Source: Mytilus galloprovincialis (taxonomy: Eukaryota > Mollusca > Bivalvia > Mytilida > Mytilidae). From it: a stretch of 64,000 bases of DNA. The DNA lies in contig NC_134843.1 in assembly GCF_965363235.1 (NCBI RefSeq), forward strand, positions 62,845,865 through 62,909,864, given 5' to 3'. The notes under the pieces are model-generated. The model did no database searches and had not been told where the DNA came from. It saw only the letters and a program-made list of their open reading frames with translations. Position 1 is the stretch's first letter; each line of letters starts with the position of its first letter. This document shows positions 1-11,999 of this stretch, piece by piece. The translations under genes and the position numbers were made by a program.

Positions 1-360
1 CGCCATATCTCATAAACAATTTATGACTATTGCTTAAAACTTGACCCACTTCTTAATTATATTTATGTAAAGATCTGTATACTTTTTGGTTATGATTCAA
101 AATTTTATTTTGGAGTTATTGATTATTATTATTTTTTTATAAGAGGGTTTTCACATGTTGCATCGTATCTTAAAAACCATTCATTACTATTGCTTAAAAC
201 TACACATTTCTTAATTATATCAATCTAAAGATCTGTATAGTTTTTGGTGACGATTAATAATTTTATTTTAGAGTTATTGAGTTTTTTGTAAAAAATAAGG
301 GGTTTTTTTCTCATGTCGCGCCGTATCGCAGAAACTATTTATGATTATTGCATTAAACTT
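1..360. repeat. Tandem repeat, about 160-bp unit
   Basis: Two full units and part of a third lie head to tail. The words GCTTAAAACT (34 and 194) and AAGATCTGTATA (70 and 228) recur about 160 bases apart, and a third unit begins near 310 with CGCCGTATCGCAG. The units are visibly diverged, so the array is old. It continues off the left edge, so its total size is unknown. Confidence 0.7.
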
Positions 361-818
361 CTCACACAAGACGAAGGGCGTATCATGCGCTCATGGCGCA
401 GCTGTTTATTTTCGATCGACTGACCTAAAAAATGTAAGAGAAAGGATTGGTTTTTTTTCGGTGACTGTTTGTTTTATCGAAGATTTATTTCCTGATAAAA
501 TATATACTTGCCAACAAATAAAAATAGATTTGAATTCCTGAAAACTCTTTAAAACTAGGTCGTTATATATATCAAAATCCGTTTTAAGTACATATTATGT
601 TTTCTCATTGTTTATATAATGTGACTCGTGCAAAAGATTGTTTTATCATTCTTCAACACTATATGTATCAGTGTTTTGTATTTATAATCGATTTTGTGTC
701 TCTCCTTTTCCGACAAAAATCTGCAAATTGCATACAAATGCTATGAATATATTGCAGACAAGTGAGATAGCTTTGTTTCTTGTCCTCTATCAACCTTAAA
801 TTTTCTATGAATACCATA
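361..818. other. Intergenic, nothing recognised
   Basis: AT-rich sequence with no reading frame of convincing length, no inverted ends and no repeat that I recognise. The 66-codon frame crossing its left end is low-complexity and starts inside the tandem repeat. Confidence 0.5.
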
Positions 819-822
819 TTAA

Positions 823-1061
823 GGTGGTACCCAACACTTTTGTAAAAATTAATTTGGCTCGTTTAATTTTCATAAAATTTTGACAAAGTATTTACTTTGA
901 CCCTTTAACAAAAATATAAAAATTTCAAAAGTTTTGAACCAACCATTTTATCAAAAACAATTCACTGGTTATATAGCAGCTAGTATGACATACACCAATT
1001 TTGATCACTGAGAAGCTTCATGTTCTTTTTACTATATCTCCCTATAGTGTTAGGTACCACC
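823..1061. mobile_element. MITE with TTAA target duplication
   Basis: The 239-bp element is bounded by TTAA (819-822 and 1062-1065). Its ends are the inverted repeat GGTGGTACC / GGTACCACC. It has no coding capacity. TTAA duplications are made by piggyBac- and Kolobok-type transposases, so this is probably a non-autonomous member of one of those groups. The superfamily is inference. Confidence 0.75.
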
Positions 1062-1065
1062 TTAA

Positions 1066-2199
1066 CGTGTTCTGTGGATTTGTTAATTATTATTGTAAAA
1101 TATATTTAAAGAACAGATCACTTCTATTCATATTTATTTAAAATATTTTATCATTTGTTTGAAAGATTCTATAATTAAGGTTGCAATACGCAGTAAGGGA
1201 AAACACACCTATAATTTTTAATTTCCCTCTTTCTCTTGCTTTCTCACATATTGAGGCTTTGTGTTTGTGTCATATATGTGCATATACAAGGAAACAGCAT
1301 CTTCAATAGATTTCATTTCCAATAGTTATAATAGTAAAAATAATCTCTCTTTTTTTAGTGTAACCATGGCAACAATCTGCATTTATTTGATAGAAAATAT
1401 TATAAAAAGGGGGGATGAATATGTCACAAATGTTTAAATAGGTTGGTCCAAAGTACAATTAGAATCCAAAAGAGTAATACCTTACTTTAAACCATAGACA
1501 TTTATTTGTCAAGAGGTCCATAAAAAGCATCTGAATTTCAGACCATTTTTCCATTGCATTGAATTGAAGGGTTCGATGGTCAAATCTCTGTTGAAAAACA
1601 CTGCTATAGTTTATGAGTGGTACGGATGTGAAAATACGGACTGTAGAACAGAAAATGGCCAATAAAACATGCTAAAAAAATCTTGATGTTCATATAAACC
1701 CACTTCTTGCACTTGGAGGGCTATATTTTTCTTCAGCTATCCAAAAATCAATTCTATTGTACAAAAACTTCCATATTTAAAAGATTCACCATGGCCAAAA
1801 TTACCTCTGCCAGAATGCGATACAGAACTAGGTAAATGTCCGGGAAATGGAGAAAATATTAAAAACAGACAACAAATACAGTTTGGGTATTCAAGATCAG
1901 ATCCGACCATCGGTCAATAAGCAATCTGGTCTGTAATGCTTTACCTTGGTTTACAATGTTGCATCAAATAAGTGAATAAAAGGAGGGACTAAAATGATAA
2001 AGTTCGTAAGTGTTCATCTGACTATGTGTGCATATACACCAACACTAGAATGATTATAAATGCAAATGATCTTCACGAATTTTGTCAGCATACATCTATA
2101 TCTTATGAAACCAAATGAATAGTGGATTAAAAATAAAACCGGAAACATTTTGTACGCCTACACCAGATGGTACTCCCGAATTTGTCCTTTGAATTTTTG
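1066..2199. other. Intergenic, nothing recognised
   Basis: No gene, paired inverted ends or clear repeat seen. Short frames here carry no recognisable motif. Confidence 0.45.
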
Positions 2200-3120
2200 T
2201 GACAATGATATAAAATTAAGGAGTCATCTGATAAAAAGTAAGTAAAAGGATTGTGAAGGAATAAATGCAGGGGTATCTCCCAATTGATACGATATTCCCG
2301 GGATCGTATTTCCTATCATGGTTTCTTTAATAGAGAGTTGCTGCTCACAAGGAAGCTGTTATACCAAGAGTTCCAAAAGGTGAAGTTGAAATCCTCCCTT
2401 TGTAAATTTTACGGACGCCATCATGAGTTGGTTGATAGTTATCAAAGGTACCAGGATTATAATGTAATACACCAGACGCGCGTAAGACTCATCAGTGACG
2501 CTCAGATCAAAAAAGTTATAAAGCCAAACAAGTACAAACCGGAAGAGCATTAATGACCCAAATTCCGAAAAACTGTGCCATATACGGCTAAGGTAATCTT
2601 TTCCTGGGATAAAAAAATCCTTAGTCTTTCAAAAAATTCAAAGCTTTGTAACAGGAAATTTATAAAAATGACCATATAATTGATATTCATGTCAACACCG
2701 AGATGTCTTAATAATCAAGGTGGTTAACCGTTTTGGAATATCCGTTTCACAGATGATATCGGATATGTTCCTAATGTTGTAACTATAATCCCGTTCCCTT
2801 TTCACGAATGTAACCTACGGAACTAGACTATTTAACGGGTTTGTAATAACATAAGCATCACGACAGGTATCACATATGGAACAGGATCTGCTTACCCTTC
2901 CGGACCACCTCAGATCACCCCTAGTTTTTGTTGGGGTTCGTGTTTCATTAGTCTTTAGTTTTCTATGTTGTTTCTTGTGTACAAATATTTGTTTTTCTTA
3001 TTCTTTTTTAGTCATGGTGTTGCTAGCTAATTTTTGATCTATGAGTTTGAATGTCCCCCGGGTATCTTTCGCCCCTCTTTTATTGAGTCGAAAAGACTAA
3101 GACAGGCTTATAATACCGCG
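2200..3120 (+). mobile_element. Dispersed retroelement remnant, RT tail plus 3' sequence
   Basis: At 2284-2440 a plus-strand frame reads like the C-terminal end of reverse transcriptases common in bivalve genomes (LLTRKLLYQ, then KLKSSLCKFYGRHHELVD). I recognise the family from memory; whether it is Penelope-like or another non-LTR class is uncertain. The following sequence to about 3120 (TCAGTGACGCTCAGAT, then TTTCGCCCCTCTTTTA) belongs to a very abundant mussel dispersed repeat, and pieces of it recur at 61370, 63385 (inverted) and 57935. The copy is old and not functional. Confidence 0.5.
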
Positions 3121-3855
3121 CTTATAGGTCTCTGTAAAAATGAAATAAATAACACATGTCACTTAAATAACAACATCTTAGTTATAAGTATGATACAGCG
3201 ACGCACTTAGAAGCTTTTAAGATAACTAAAACGTATTTGATTTAAATTTAAAATTGTCTACCATGTACATGACATGATGTACTAGTTTAGGTAAAAATGG
3301 AATTAGTGATAACGGGTTAACCATATAGTGACTAAATCACTGGGAAAATAGTAAATGTTAGATGACAACAAAAAAATTGTTTTGTGAATAAACTGTCTCT
3401 GACTTAACTTCGAAAAGTGTTCGTTTATGTATATAGAAATAATTAGAAACTAAGGTTTCAACTCTCTCATGCAAAATGGATAATGGATATGTCTACTGGC
3501 TAGTTTTTTAGTTTTATATAGCGCTACAAATGTTTATGTTCTAATACATGTACATCCTTAGCTTTTAAAAAAAATAGCTTTAAGTGTTCCTAATGAAGAT
3601 AAATCCATAGTTTAAAAGCGTTTCAGATGCATACAATTTATTGCGTGTTGTTTTCATCTTTAGCAATGTTTTTCACTATTATTATTAACTTAATATATTG
3701 TATATAACATACCATAACAGGGAAATTGTTTGTATTCATACTTTAAGTCATTGTTGACATGTGAATTTACATACACGTTTCTTATATTCATATCACATAC
3801 TTTACCAAACTTTTTTTTTAAATTCTGTATCAATTTAATTCTTGAGAGTTATAAA
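3121..3855. other. 3' flank of the GPCR gene
   Basis: No further gene is seen. A minus-strand AATAAA (plus-strand TTTATT near 3637) lies about 220 bases past the GPCR stop and could be its polyadenylation signal. Otherwise this is AT-rich unique-looking sequence. Confidence 0.4.
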
Positions 3856-5004
3856 TTACATACATTGTATCTTGCTAAATGCACGTTTTAAAAACGTTTT
3901 TGTCTCATCGCGAAACTTCTTGTCCATGAAAGCATAGATGTAAGGGTTTGCAATGTTATTTACAATGAATATGTGGTTAACAAACATGGCACCAGATCTT
4001 GTGCTGGTTGGTAACGTTTCCCAAAAGTCTTTGTATATCCCTTCGATAATCATTAGTATTATTTTCGGTATATAACTGAGTATAAATACTACAGTAATAA
4101 CGAAAAACATGAATGTCAGTTTATATGAAATCCGACGATTATTTATTGTTCTTTTTTGAGATCCAGAAATCGGCATAGCAGGACTTTTAACATAGCATTG
4201 CTCCTCACTATTCTGCTTAACTTCTAGAATTTGTTCGTCAGCGGTGGTTTCCATTGTGTTTTCCTCCTTGCTGTTACCATCTTGTTTTTCTTGTTCTGTG
4301 TCCTCGTTCTGACTTCTAGTACTAGTTTGTTTATTAGTTTTGAAAATTCGGAACACAACGTATCCAATTCTAGAATACAACACGATAAGTGTTGTTACTA
4401 TAACAATCGCAAAAATGCCAAGTACAGCGGCGTATACAATTCTTATTAGAACACGCCCCTTCTTAATCCTTCCACATCGCATTCCTGTGATTGTCTTGTC
4501 TGTACTCTTGAAAGGAATCACGCCGTATACAAAAGGCAATGGTAACGCAAACAATATAGAAAGCAATATTGCAAATGACAATAAAGCTTTTTTCATCGAA
4601 AGTGTCATTGCTTGTTTCAGAGGCATACATATTTTGACATACCGTTGAAATGCAATAATAATCAAAATTATGATTGGCATGAAAGTATTTAGTCCTACAA
4701 AGTATTGTGCTGCCTTACATATTATATCGTTTGAAAAGTTAACTTGGTGTAAACACTGAAATACATCATATGATCCGATATAGAATGTTGCTATTAGGTC
4801 AAATACAGCTAAAATAGGAATGAAATATCTTTCATCTGATCGCTTCTTAATCTGAAATGTATAGACCAACAAAACAAGGATGTTTCCACATATCCCAAGA
4901 ACCAAATAAACAAAAGTTATGATAATGTTTGGTATTAAGCTTGTTACTATTTCATCGTTCCATTCTGACACTGTGATGTTATGTGTGGTATCGGTAATGT
5001 TCAT
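3856..5004 (-). CDS. Orphan rhodopsin-class (class A) G protein-coupled receptor
   Basis: A 382-residue intronless reading frame with seven hydrophobic segments, at about residues 24-50, 60-83, 97-122, 139-163, 186-211, 294-321 and 338-361. Class A landmarks are visible: GN at 40-41 in TM1, D69 in the LAVFD of TM2, C96 before TM3 and C177 in loop 2 as the usual disulphide pair, YIP (311-313) in TM6, and NPYIY (353-357) in TM7 followed by a basic helix 8. The TM3 motif is QRY (120-122) in place of D/ERY, and TM6 lacks the CW of CWxP. Two NIT glycosylation sites lie in the short N-terminus (residues 2 and 9). Loop 3 is long (about 80 residues), acidic and Gln/Glu-rich. The receptor should sit in the plasma membrane and probably binds a peptide, but the ligand cannot be read from sequence. 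The start is the first ATG of the frame. Single-exon orphan receptors are common in molluscs. Confidence 0.9.
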   Translation of the reverse strand: MNITDTTHNITVSEWNDEIVTSLIPNIIITFVYLVLGICGNILVLLVYTFQIKKRSDERYFIPILAVFDLIATFYIGSYDVFQCLHQVNFSNDIICKAAQYFVGLNTFMPIIILIIIAFQRYVKICMPLKQAMTLSMKKALLSFAILLSILFALPLPFVYGVIPFKSTDKTITGMRCGRIKKGRVLIRIVYAAVLGIFAIVIVTTLIVLYSRIGYVVFRIFKTNKQTSTRSQNEDTEQEKQDGNSKEENTMETTADEQILEVKQNSEEQCYVKSPAMPISGSQKRTINNRRISYKLTFMFFVITVVFILSYIPKIILMIIEGIYKDFWETLPTSTRSGAMFVNHIFIVNNIANPYIYAFMDKKFRDETKTFLKRAFSKIQCM

Positions 5005-6221
5005 ATTAAGTCCTTAAGTGTTAGCACAAAATGTATTCACAGTCTTCAAAAATAAACAGAAAGGTGTTCCTATTCATAAATAAATGTATCTTTAATAAAA
5101 TATTTCCTTATTAAAAGTGGATTTATTAAAATAAATGTAAAAGTCGGTTTGTAAATATATACACATTTTCCTGGAAATAATCATCTATTTAAATTAAGAA
5201 GTCATTCAGTTTTAACCAGGGATTTTCCAGGAAAATGCATTGGATTGTTGGTCATCAAATGATTTATATTTTTCATTTGGGCTGTAGAAAGGGAATCATA
5301 TACACTTCTGTAGTAAAGAAAGATAAGTAATATGTCTGGTGGTAGTAGATAAAATAGTTGTAACCCTCCCCCCGCCATTTTTTCCTGGAATTTCCCTAAA
5401 AGGAAATACTCCTGTTATTTATTTTCCATCTTATTGTTTATTTTATAGACAACAAGGACTCTCGTTTATGTTTACCAGACAGGCGCCTTAAGCTTTATTA
5501 AATTAACAAAGAAAGTTGTGACACTATTCACTATTAATGAAATGAGATCATAAAGCCAGATATGTTCGTGTTAATTAAAAGATATATAGTAAAAAAAAAA
5601 TGTATTAAAAAGTCTATAATGTTAAATTTAAACGAATTCACTTTGTGGTGTTTCTCATTTTATTTCTCTGGCTATTGTAGCGTTTGGACTGCTAAGGTGG
5701 ATTTAGTGGGTGGACGCCCAATGCTTTTTAAAAATCTGTAATATATAGATGGTAATGCAAAGATATTTCACAAGTCCCACACTGGCCTAACGTTGCCTTA
5801 GTGACACCTCTAAAGGTACATGTTTTGTCAACTTTGACAAAAAATGTCAAATACCCCTTCTAAGAGTTGTTGACTTTAAATGACAATTTTTTTACACTTT
5901 TCTCATCTTTGCCTATTATCTTAAAATATTATAGATAAAGAAAAGATTTAAACAGAAAAAGGGTGGTCGGTAAGAAAAGATCTTTTAGTAAGTCAAATGA
6001 CCTAAATTGTCAGTTATCTTCTAATACGAGTGTTTCCCCTTGAATGATAATGTTTTACCCATTTTCTTTTTTATATTTTTTTTTGGCAAAAAAACTATTA
6101 TAATAGTAAATATAGAGAAAGTGTTAACATAAAAATGATGAACAAAACAAAATTAATAACAAGGAATTTAAGTCTTGAATCATATTCTATTCTACAATAT
6201 TGGCGAGTGGCAAAGAACATA
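5005..6221. other. 5' flank of the GPCR, nothing else recognised
   Basis: This is the region upstream of the receptor start. I see no clear promoter element, gene or element ends. AT-rich with scattered A-runs. Confidence 0.4.
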
Positions 6222-6223
6222 TA

Positions 6224-7565
6224 TGGGCGTTTTTCAATAAAAACGTATTTTCTTGTCCTATCCACTTTAAAAAAAATGTGTTTTATCTTTGCAAGTAATT
6301 TTTTGAGCAGTCAGTATATTGAATTAGATTTAACATTTTTAAGCAAAGAAACAGTTTATTTTTGGAGGGATTGATAAGATATTGACTCCTGAATGGTCCA
6401 AAACAACCAAAATGGCATGTCCCTGGACCGCCTGTTTAACATTCATACTCTAAAATATCGTAAAAAAATGAAGAAATAAATGTTGTTTTTACTTTACATA
6501 AGTTCTTTAATAATTCAAAAGTATGTTCAGAGCCAACATATTCTAATAAACACATTTCAATATAGGTTTTTTAATTTCAGAAGGTGTGTCCCTCACAAAA
6601 TGTCCACTACGAAACGTAGTCATTAAAATTTGCCAATAAACAGTTTTATAAAATCAATTTTTTGTTTGCAAGAGATATATACATTAGGGTCTTACAAAAG
6701 AAGTGATGCTTTTATAACGGCAATTAAATTGTTGGTAAGAAAAATTGAGCACATCAAATGGACCAGAGTGATACCGTATTTTTGATAATGTCCCCTACGA
6801 AACGGGTCAAATCTCCTTCAGTATCTGGTTTTAAAATTATGAAAAAAATATCAGTGTACAGCTTGATAAATGCTTTGATGAATACAATCAGTCTTGTTAC
6901 TATTGCAATATAGGTATTGTGGGGAAAAAATAAAACATGCGAATACGTCCCTTACGAAACGGTCCCCTACGAAACAAGTATGGGAGAAAAACGTTTCGTA
7001 GTGGACACTACCACTACCATGGAGTCTTTTTTTAATCTTTTTTCAATTATATTCGTGCAAAACAAATAACAAGGGCTAGTTTCATGTAATTTTTATTATG
7101 TTTTTATTAACATATAATAGGGTTGATGTCAACTACGAAACTTTTTGTCCACTACGAAACGGTTTTGTCCACTACGAAACGCACCAAAATGTCCACTACG
7201 TAACATGAGTTGAACCTTCATATGTGAAGTACTGTCTAATCTTTATCGATAAACATGGTTTTCCAATTCAGAAAAATGATATTTTCCTAGTATTTAAAGT
7301 AAACAAACTGGAATGTCTATAGGAAACATTTAAAATTGCAAAAAATATGTGTGTTTAGAAGAAATTTCGTAGGGGACTTTTACGAAACAGTACACAAATT
7401 ATGAAAATAATATCATTTTAAAGAATATTTAAGATTGCACTTTTTGTTTACAAACAGGTCTATTATAGAGGTATTCAAAATAACTCTTGAAATTAAATTT
7501 TAGACAAGTTGATTTTCCATTTTTTTTATAGGTCTGAAAGTTACGCTTTTATTGAAAAACGCCCA
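6224..7565. mobile_element. TA-flanked element A with a GTCCACTACGAAAC motif array
   Basis: The 1342-bp element has inverted ends TGGGCGTTTTTCAATAAAA and TA on both sides (6222-6223, 7566-7567). A 14-base word, GTCCACTACGAAAC, occurs about ten times with small changes: plus strand at 6602, 6790, 6947, 6962, 7128, 7147, 7167 and 7191; minus strand at 6993 and 7363. No transposase is encoded, so it is non-autonomous. The TA duplication fits Tc1/mariner or ISL2EU-type elements. It is one of three related elements in this window (with 10451-11959 and 13288-15646). Confidence 0.75.
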
Positions 7566-7567
7566 TA

Positions 7568-8049
7568 TACATAGAATAATATTGTTAACCCTTTCATCAT
7601 CGCTTTATTATGGACAAGAAATTTCGTATGCTTTTATGCTACATATTTTTTGCATGTGTATTCGGCAAACGTGATCCGATGTGTATTTCCACGGCCGTGG
7701 AAGGCTAAATTAGGAATGTTCACATCCTACTAGTTAATTTACTCAGTCTGATCTTTAAGTTATACAAATCCATAATTTCTGGTTGATATCAGTCACACAC
7801 TTTGCAGGTTCTCTTTTAGTATTTCCATTCGCTTGTTTTGTTTTGTTTGGTTCTTTAGTTTTTATTTTGTTTGGGTTTTTTTTTGTTGGCTATTTTTTTG
7901 TTGTAATTTTGATTTTAGTTTCAGTTTAGTTTATATAAAAAAAGAAGATGTGGTATGATTGCCAATGTTGTTGGTTTGTTTTTTTTTTTGGGGGGGGGAG
8001 GGTTGTAAATACAAAATATTAATCTTTTTGCTTGATTTGGTGTGCTAAT
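7568..8049. other. Intergenic with a mussel-repeat fragment and a G-run
   Basis: A fragment of the common AAGATGTGGTATGATTGCC repeat lies at about 7943-7965, followed by T-rich sequence and a G-run near 7991-7999. No gene is seen. Confidence 0.5.
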
Positions 8050-8216
8050 ATGATTAAACGTTTGCATTTTTTCAATCTAATTAAAAACCGATCTCTCATC
8101 GCTCCTGTTTCTGATATGTCGCGCCCACGCGACATATCAGAAACAGGAGCGATGAGAGATCGGGTTTTAATTAGATTGGCATTTTTTATACTATAAAAAT
8201 GCAAACGTTTAATCAT
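8050..8216. repeat. Near-perfect 167-bp hairpin (foldback MITE)
   Basis: The outer arms (ATGATTAAACGTTTGCAT and its complement) and a long inner stem around GCGCCCACGCG at about 8114-8125 make almost the whole interval self-complementary. The only large mismatch is about ten extra bases (near 8187-8197) in the right arm. The minus-strand frame covering it is an artefact of the palindrome. The arms are nearly identical, so the insertion looks recent. Confidence 0.85.
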
Positions 8217-9904
8217 GTATATAGCTGATTTGTTTAGAATTGCATTTTATAATATAGCTATCCTGAACTTGTTATAAAAATAAGAGCATTTGGTATGATT
8301 AGATATTGCCATTGGGTCAACTATCCATCAGAAAACATAGGACGTTGGTGGAAGCAACTAAAGGTTACCATGCATACGCGGCCTTCAATACTGAATAAAA
8401 ATCCATGCCGGTCATTTAGATAAAGAATGTGGTAGTGGTTAATATGTTTGTAAGAGCATTAATCCATCGTGCACACATTAAACAGAGGCGTATAAATGAA
8501 GGCAGGAAAGGCATGACTCTTCGGATCGACACAAATCACACAAACGTGACAACTATAACAACAGGACAAAAAGACAAAAGATACAAAGTATTATCTAAGT
8601 GATATGCTAGTCTAAAGTCAATGACAACCACTAAACAAATAATGTTGTTTTCAACACTTAAATATCATTCAGAACACATTCAACTGATTTTAGTATAAAG
8701 ATGTCTACGAAAAGTTAGAACTTGTAAAAACACGATGCCAAAATTAACATAAGTATGATCAAGTATCGACAGTGTGTATGACCATACTCGGGGCCGATTT
8801 TACCAGAGTTCCTTGTCGTTTTTTTCTCTATTAAACTTTATGGGATTGATTTTTTTTAAATCACACTTTGTCACAGTGATAACATGATTTCAATAACTAG
8901 TAGATGTTCTAACTGAGAAGATATACAAATAAGAAGAAGTGGTATGTTTATCACTGCGACAACATGCGTAAGGCCTTCAACAATGCGTAAACCCCATACC
9001 GTTTCAACCAAATTGTTATTTTTTATTGTTATTTTTAATTTTACTATAAATTTTATTATTTTTTTTGTTTTAACTTGAAAAATAAAATATCTATCCGCTG
9101 GAACATGCGTTAGATGTCGAAGACGATGTCGTTGTAATAAACCTCTTTTGTTGGATTTACACACTTTTGACAGTTTTACTCTGAGAGATCGGACTACACA
9201 AATCCTTTTCTCCATTCATTAGTTTAATTCATAGCAAAGTGATATCCCGGTTTGTTTCATGGATTTGTCCGATTATATGTGGCTGAACGGTTAATTCTGG
9301 CTATTCCTACATTTTGAATTTTATAGGTAAAATAGTAAAATTTTATGTAGGAGTTCCCAGAATTTGTATGTAAACAATGGGAATATGTAGGATTTGTTGT
9401 AACAACATTAAACCAAGGATTTGTATATACAAATCCTTGATTAAACTAATAAACCAAGTTTAATTTAATCTACCCAGGTAAATCTTGTTGAAAATAAAGA
9501 AAACGAATAATTTCAATTTAAAAAGCAAAATTAATATTCAAAAATACGAAATGAATTTATAGGCATTGAAATTATTTAGGTGAAAAAAAAACACATTAAT
9601 ATATATATATACAAGTAAATGATATCAATTGACATATAAATATATTGTGGTAATTTTTCTTTGAAACAAAGCACTAAATTTTGAGTTACACTACATTTTC
9701 ATTGAAATAAAGCACCAAAGTACATTAAACTGGCATTAATTCAGAACACTTTTACAGTAATAGATTTCACTTAATTAAACACACAAGAGTGAATACAAAC
9801 TGAAAGCCTGAATCAATGTTAGGTAGATGAGAAGCAACATCTACATACTAGATTGGCACAAGTTCATCATTCTGTGACCTTGTTTTCAGTGTTTAAATAC
9901 AAAA
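8217..9904. other. Intergenic with diverged dispersed repeats
   Basis: Diverged copies of mussel repeats are visible at about 8280-8410 (a TTTGGTATGATTAG start and a CGGCCTTCAATACTG core) and at 8930-9005 (AGTGGTATG and AAGGCCTTCAACAATG). A perfect 26-bp palindrome lies at 9414-9439. No credible gene is seen: the 114-codon minus frame at 8871-9215 overlaps repeat sequence and shows no domain. Confidence 0.5.
9414..9439. repeat. Perfect 26-bp palindrome
   Basis: CAAGGATTTGTATA is followed directly by its reverse complement with no loop. It could be the junction of a small foldback element or a cruciform-prone site. Function unknown. Confidence 0.8.
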
Positions 9905-10060
9905 ATAAGAAAATGTGGTATGTTTTCATATGCGACTACTCTCCACAAGAGACCAAAATTACACAGAAATTAACAACTATAGGTCACCGGATGGCCTTCA
10001 ACTATAAACAAATTCCATACCGTATAGTCAGCTTAAAAAGGCCCTGAAATGCAGTTACTG
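9905..10060 (+). repeat. Mussel dispersed repeat, AAGATGTGGTATGATTGCC family
   Basis: A recognisable diverged copy: AAAATGTGGTATG, CTCTCCACAAGAGACC, TAGGTCACCGGATGGCCTTC and CATACCGTATAGTCAGCT appear in the family order. It directly precedes a Mutator-like transposase remnant. Confidence 0.8.
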
Positions 10061-10136
10061 TCGGCTAGTTCAAAGCCAATAACAACTTATAAAAAATGTC
10101 GTGCTTCTCAGACTAAAATATCAAGCTGTACATATC

Positions 10137-10372
10137 CAACATCCTTAGAAAAAAGACGTCACAAACTCTGTTATCTATTTCCCTGTATAATTTCTCTTTC
10201 TCGAACCATGTTTACCACCAGTTCTGTATTACTACGTGTGAGAGCACGGAAGGCTTTTTCTTGTCTCAACAACTTCATCATGCTGAAGATGTTTGGGTGT
10301 GGTGCATTGACTAACTTCTTTAGTTACTATGTCAACCTTCTAAATGATTTGTTGTGGACCTTGTGTTGTTAT
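10137..10372 (-). pseudogene. MULE transposase C-terminal remnant
   Basis: On the minus strand, reading 10372 to 10137, one frame gives NNTRSTTNHLEG and, after a frame change, a second gives VNAPHPNIFSMMKLLRQEKA followed by about 30 charged residues. Mutator-like (MULE) transposases end with an R-TN-NHLEGWH motif followed by a HP-xx-F segment, and both are present in order and at the right spacing. A TGA replaces the tryptophan codon after EG, and a frameshift separates the two halves, so this copy cannot encode a transposase. The 162-codon plus-strand frame across the same interval is a shadow. Confidence 0.6.
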
Positions 10373-10450
10373 TTAAAAAACTCATTATTTATTCAAGTAA
10401 TGAAATCAATTAAATCTTTGAAGCTCAAGTTGAAATTGTTGGGTACTATA

Positions 10451-11959
10451 TGGGTCATTTTTAAAAAATGTCGAATTTTCAGTACACCTATGCTAAATTT
10501 TTTATTTCTAATGGAAATTTCAGTTGTAATGGTTTAAATGAAAGCTTGTCGGATTTGTGATTCAGAACATTAATAATAAACACACCTATAACATCTATTT
10601 TGATAAGATTAAACTACATTTAAGTCCGATTTTTGGGGTATTTGTGTGCGTACATTGTCAGAAAAACACATTTCAAATGATTTTTTTTCCGATTTTCTGA
10701 TCGCCTTGATATCTGCAAAAGGGACTTTTTAAGAACGTTAATTATAATTCTAACGAACAATCGTAGCTTCTTAATCATTGTATGTAACAGATTATCTACA
10801 AACTAAATTCAATCAGCGTACAGGAGGTTCATGTCTTTCCTGTTACCGCTACTTAAATCAGTCGTTAAATTATTCTCCCTATGAATATTGAATCAGACTA
10901 GTCAGTGTTGATTTCAAAAATGAAAAGTAATCTTTACATTTAAAACGGCTCGTTTCTTGAACGACAGTGTAGAGAAAAGAAATTTCAAGATATTTAGTGA
11001 AAAAAATAGAGCGTACTTTTTTTCATGTCTATGCTGTTACCAACCATTTTGATTAATTACACTAACAGTATGGTTGTAAAAAGTGCAATAACGTGTTGGA
11101 AACCAAATTCACAATAGAAAACCATAATCACTTCACCAAAGGGAGTATAGTTACTTCACAACAGCAATCAAAAACGAAGAAATCAGTTGTCTATCCTGTT
11201 ACTATGGTTGCTATGGTTACAGTAACAGGATAGACAATTATAGACAAAAACGTCGTTAAATTTTTTTATCTTAACATGTAGGTGGAAAACGAATGAAATA
11301 TTTCATTGTTTGAACTCATCTTAAGGTTATAACGTCTTAATCTTCCCAATTAAGCATTTGCAGGTACAATATTGATATCAGTAACAGGATAGACAAAAAG
11401 GTAACAGGATAGACTTTTATATATATAGTGATATATATCAGAAACGTACGTTCCTGTTACCAACGAAATAAAGAGAAAAGTAGATTAACTTATGAGGGAT
11501 TTACTTGTTGGGTTTATTTGAAAGGGTGAAAAAAGGCCGAACAATATAAATTGCTATCTTAGACTTGCATTACTGGTGGTAATTTTTACAACCTTTGAAA
11601 ACCAATTTTTAGAGCCATTTTTCAGTACAACCTAGAAAATTGGCAAATAATCTATTATTTTACAGAATGAATATATACATAAGTTTATTCTCTTGAAAAC
11701 CATCTAATTGGTAACGTAAAACAAGCTTAACATTTTATCTAAACCTTTTCTCAATAACCCAAAATTTCTTTTGAAAATGGTAACAGGATAGACAAAATAT
11801 TGTACCACCGATCAAAAAATGTTTCAAGATTTGCATCTTTTAATATGTTGTTCTTACAGTACTGTTTGTTTTGATTTGCTTATGTAGAGGGTTGTTTTGA
11901 TAAGTAACTTTTAATAAATTTTTCAATTCCAAAATTCGACATTTTTTGAAAATGACCCA
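10451..11959. mobile_element. TA-flanked element B with a GTCTATCCTGTTAC motif array
   Basis: The 1509-bp element has about 30-bp inverted ends (TGGGTCATTTT, then AAAAAATGTCGAATTTT) and flanking TA (10449-10450, 11960-11961). Its 14-base word GTCTATCCTGTTAC occurs at 10833, 11027 and 11189 in this orientation and as GTAACAGGATAGAC at 11222, 11381, 11401 and 11780; a weaker copy ends at 11460. No transposase frame is present. The architecture is the same as elements A and C but with a different word. Confidence 0.78.
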
Positions 11960-11999
11960 TATATTAAATGCTTAAACTCGGTTTCCTTTTAAACAGTTT

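Noticed and set aside
8019-8216. 65-codon minus-strand frame
   Set aside because: Lies within the perfect hairpin; the peptide is the palindrome read through.
10049-10537. 162-codon plus-strand frame
   Set aside because: Starts in a dispersed repeat, overlaps the antisense of a MULE tail and runs into element B. No motif.
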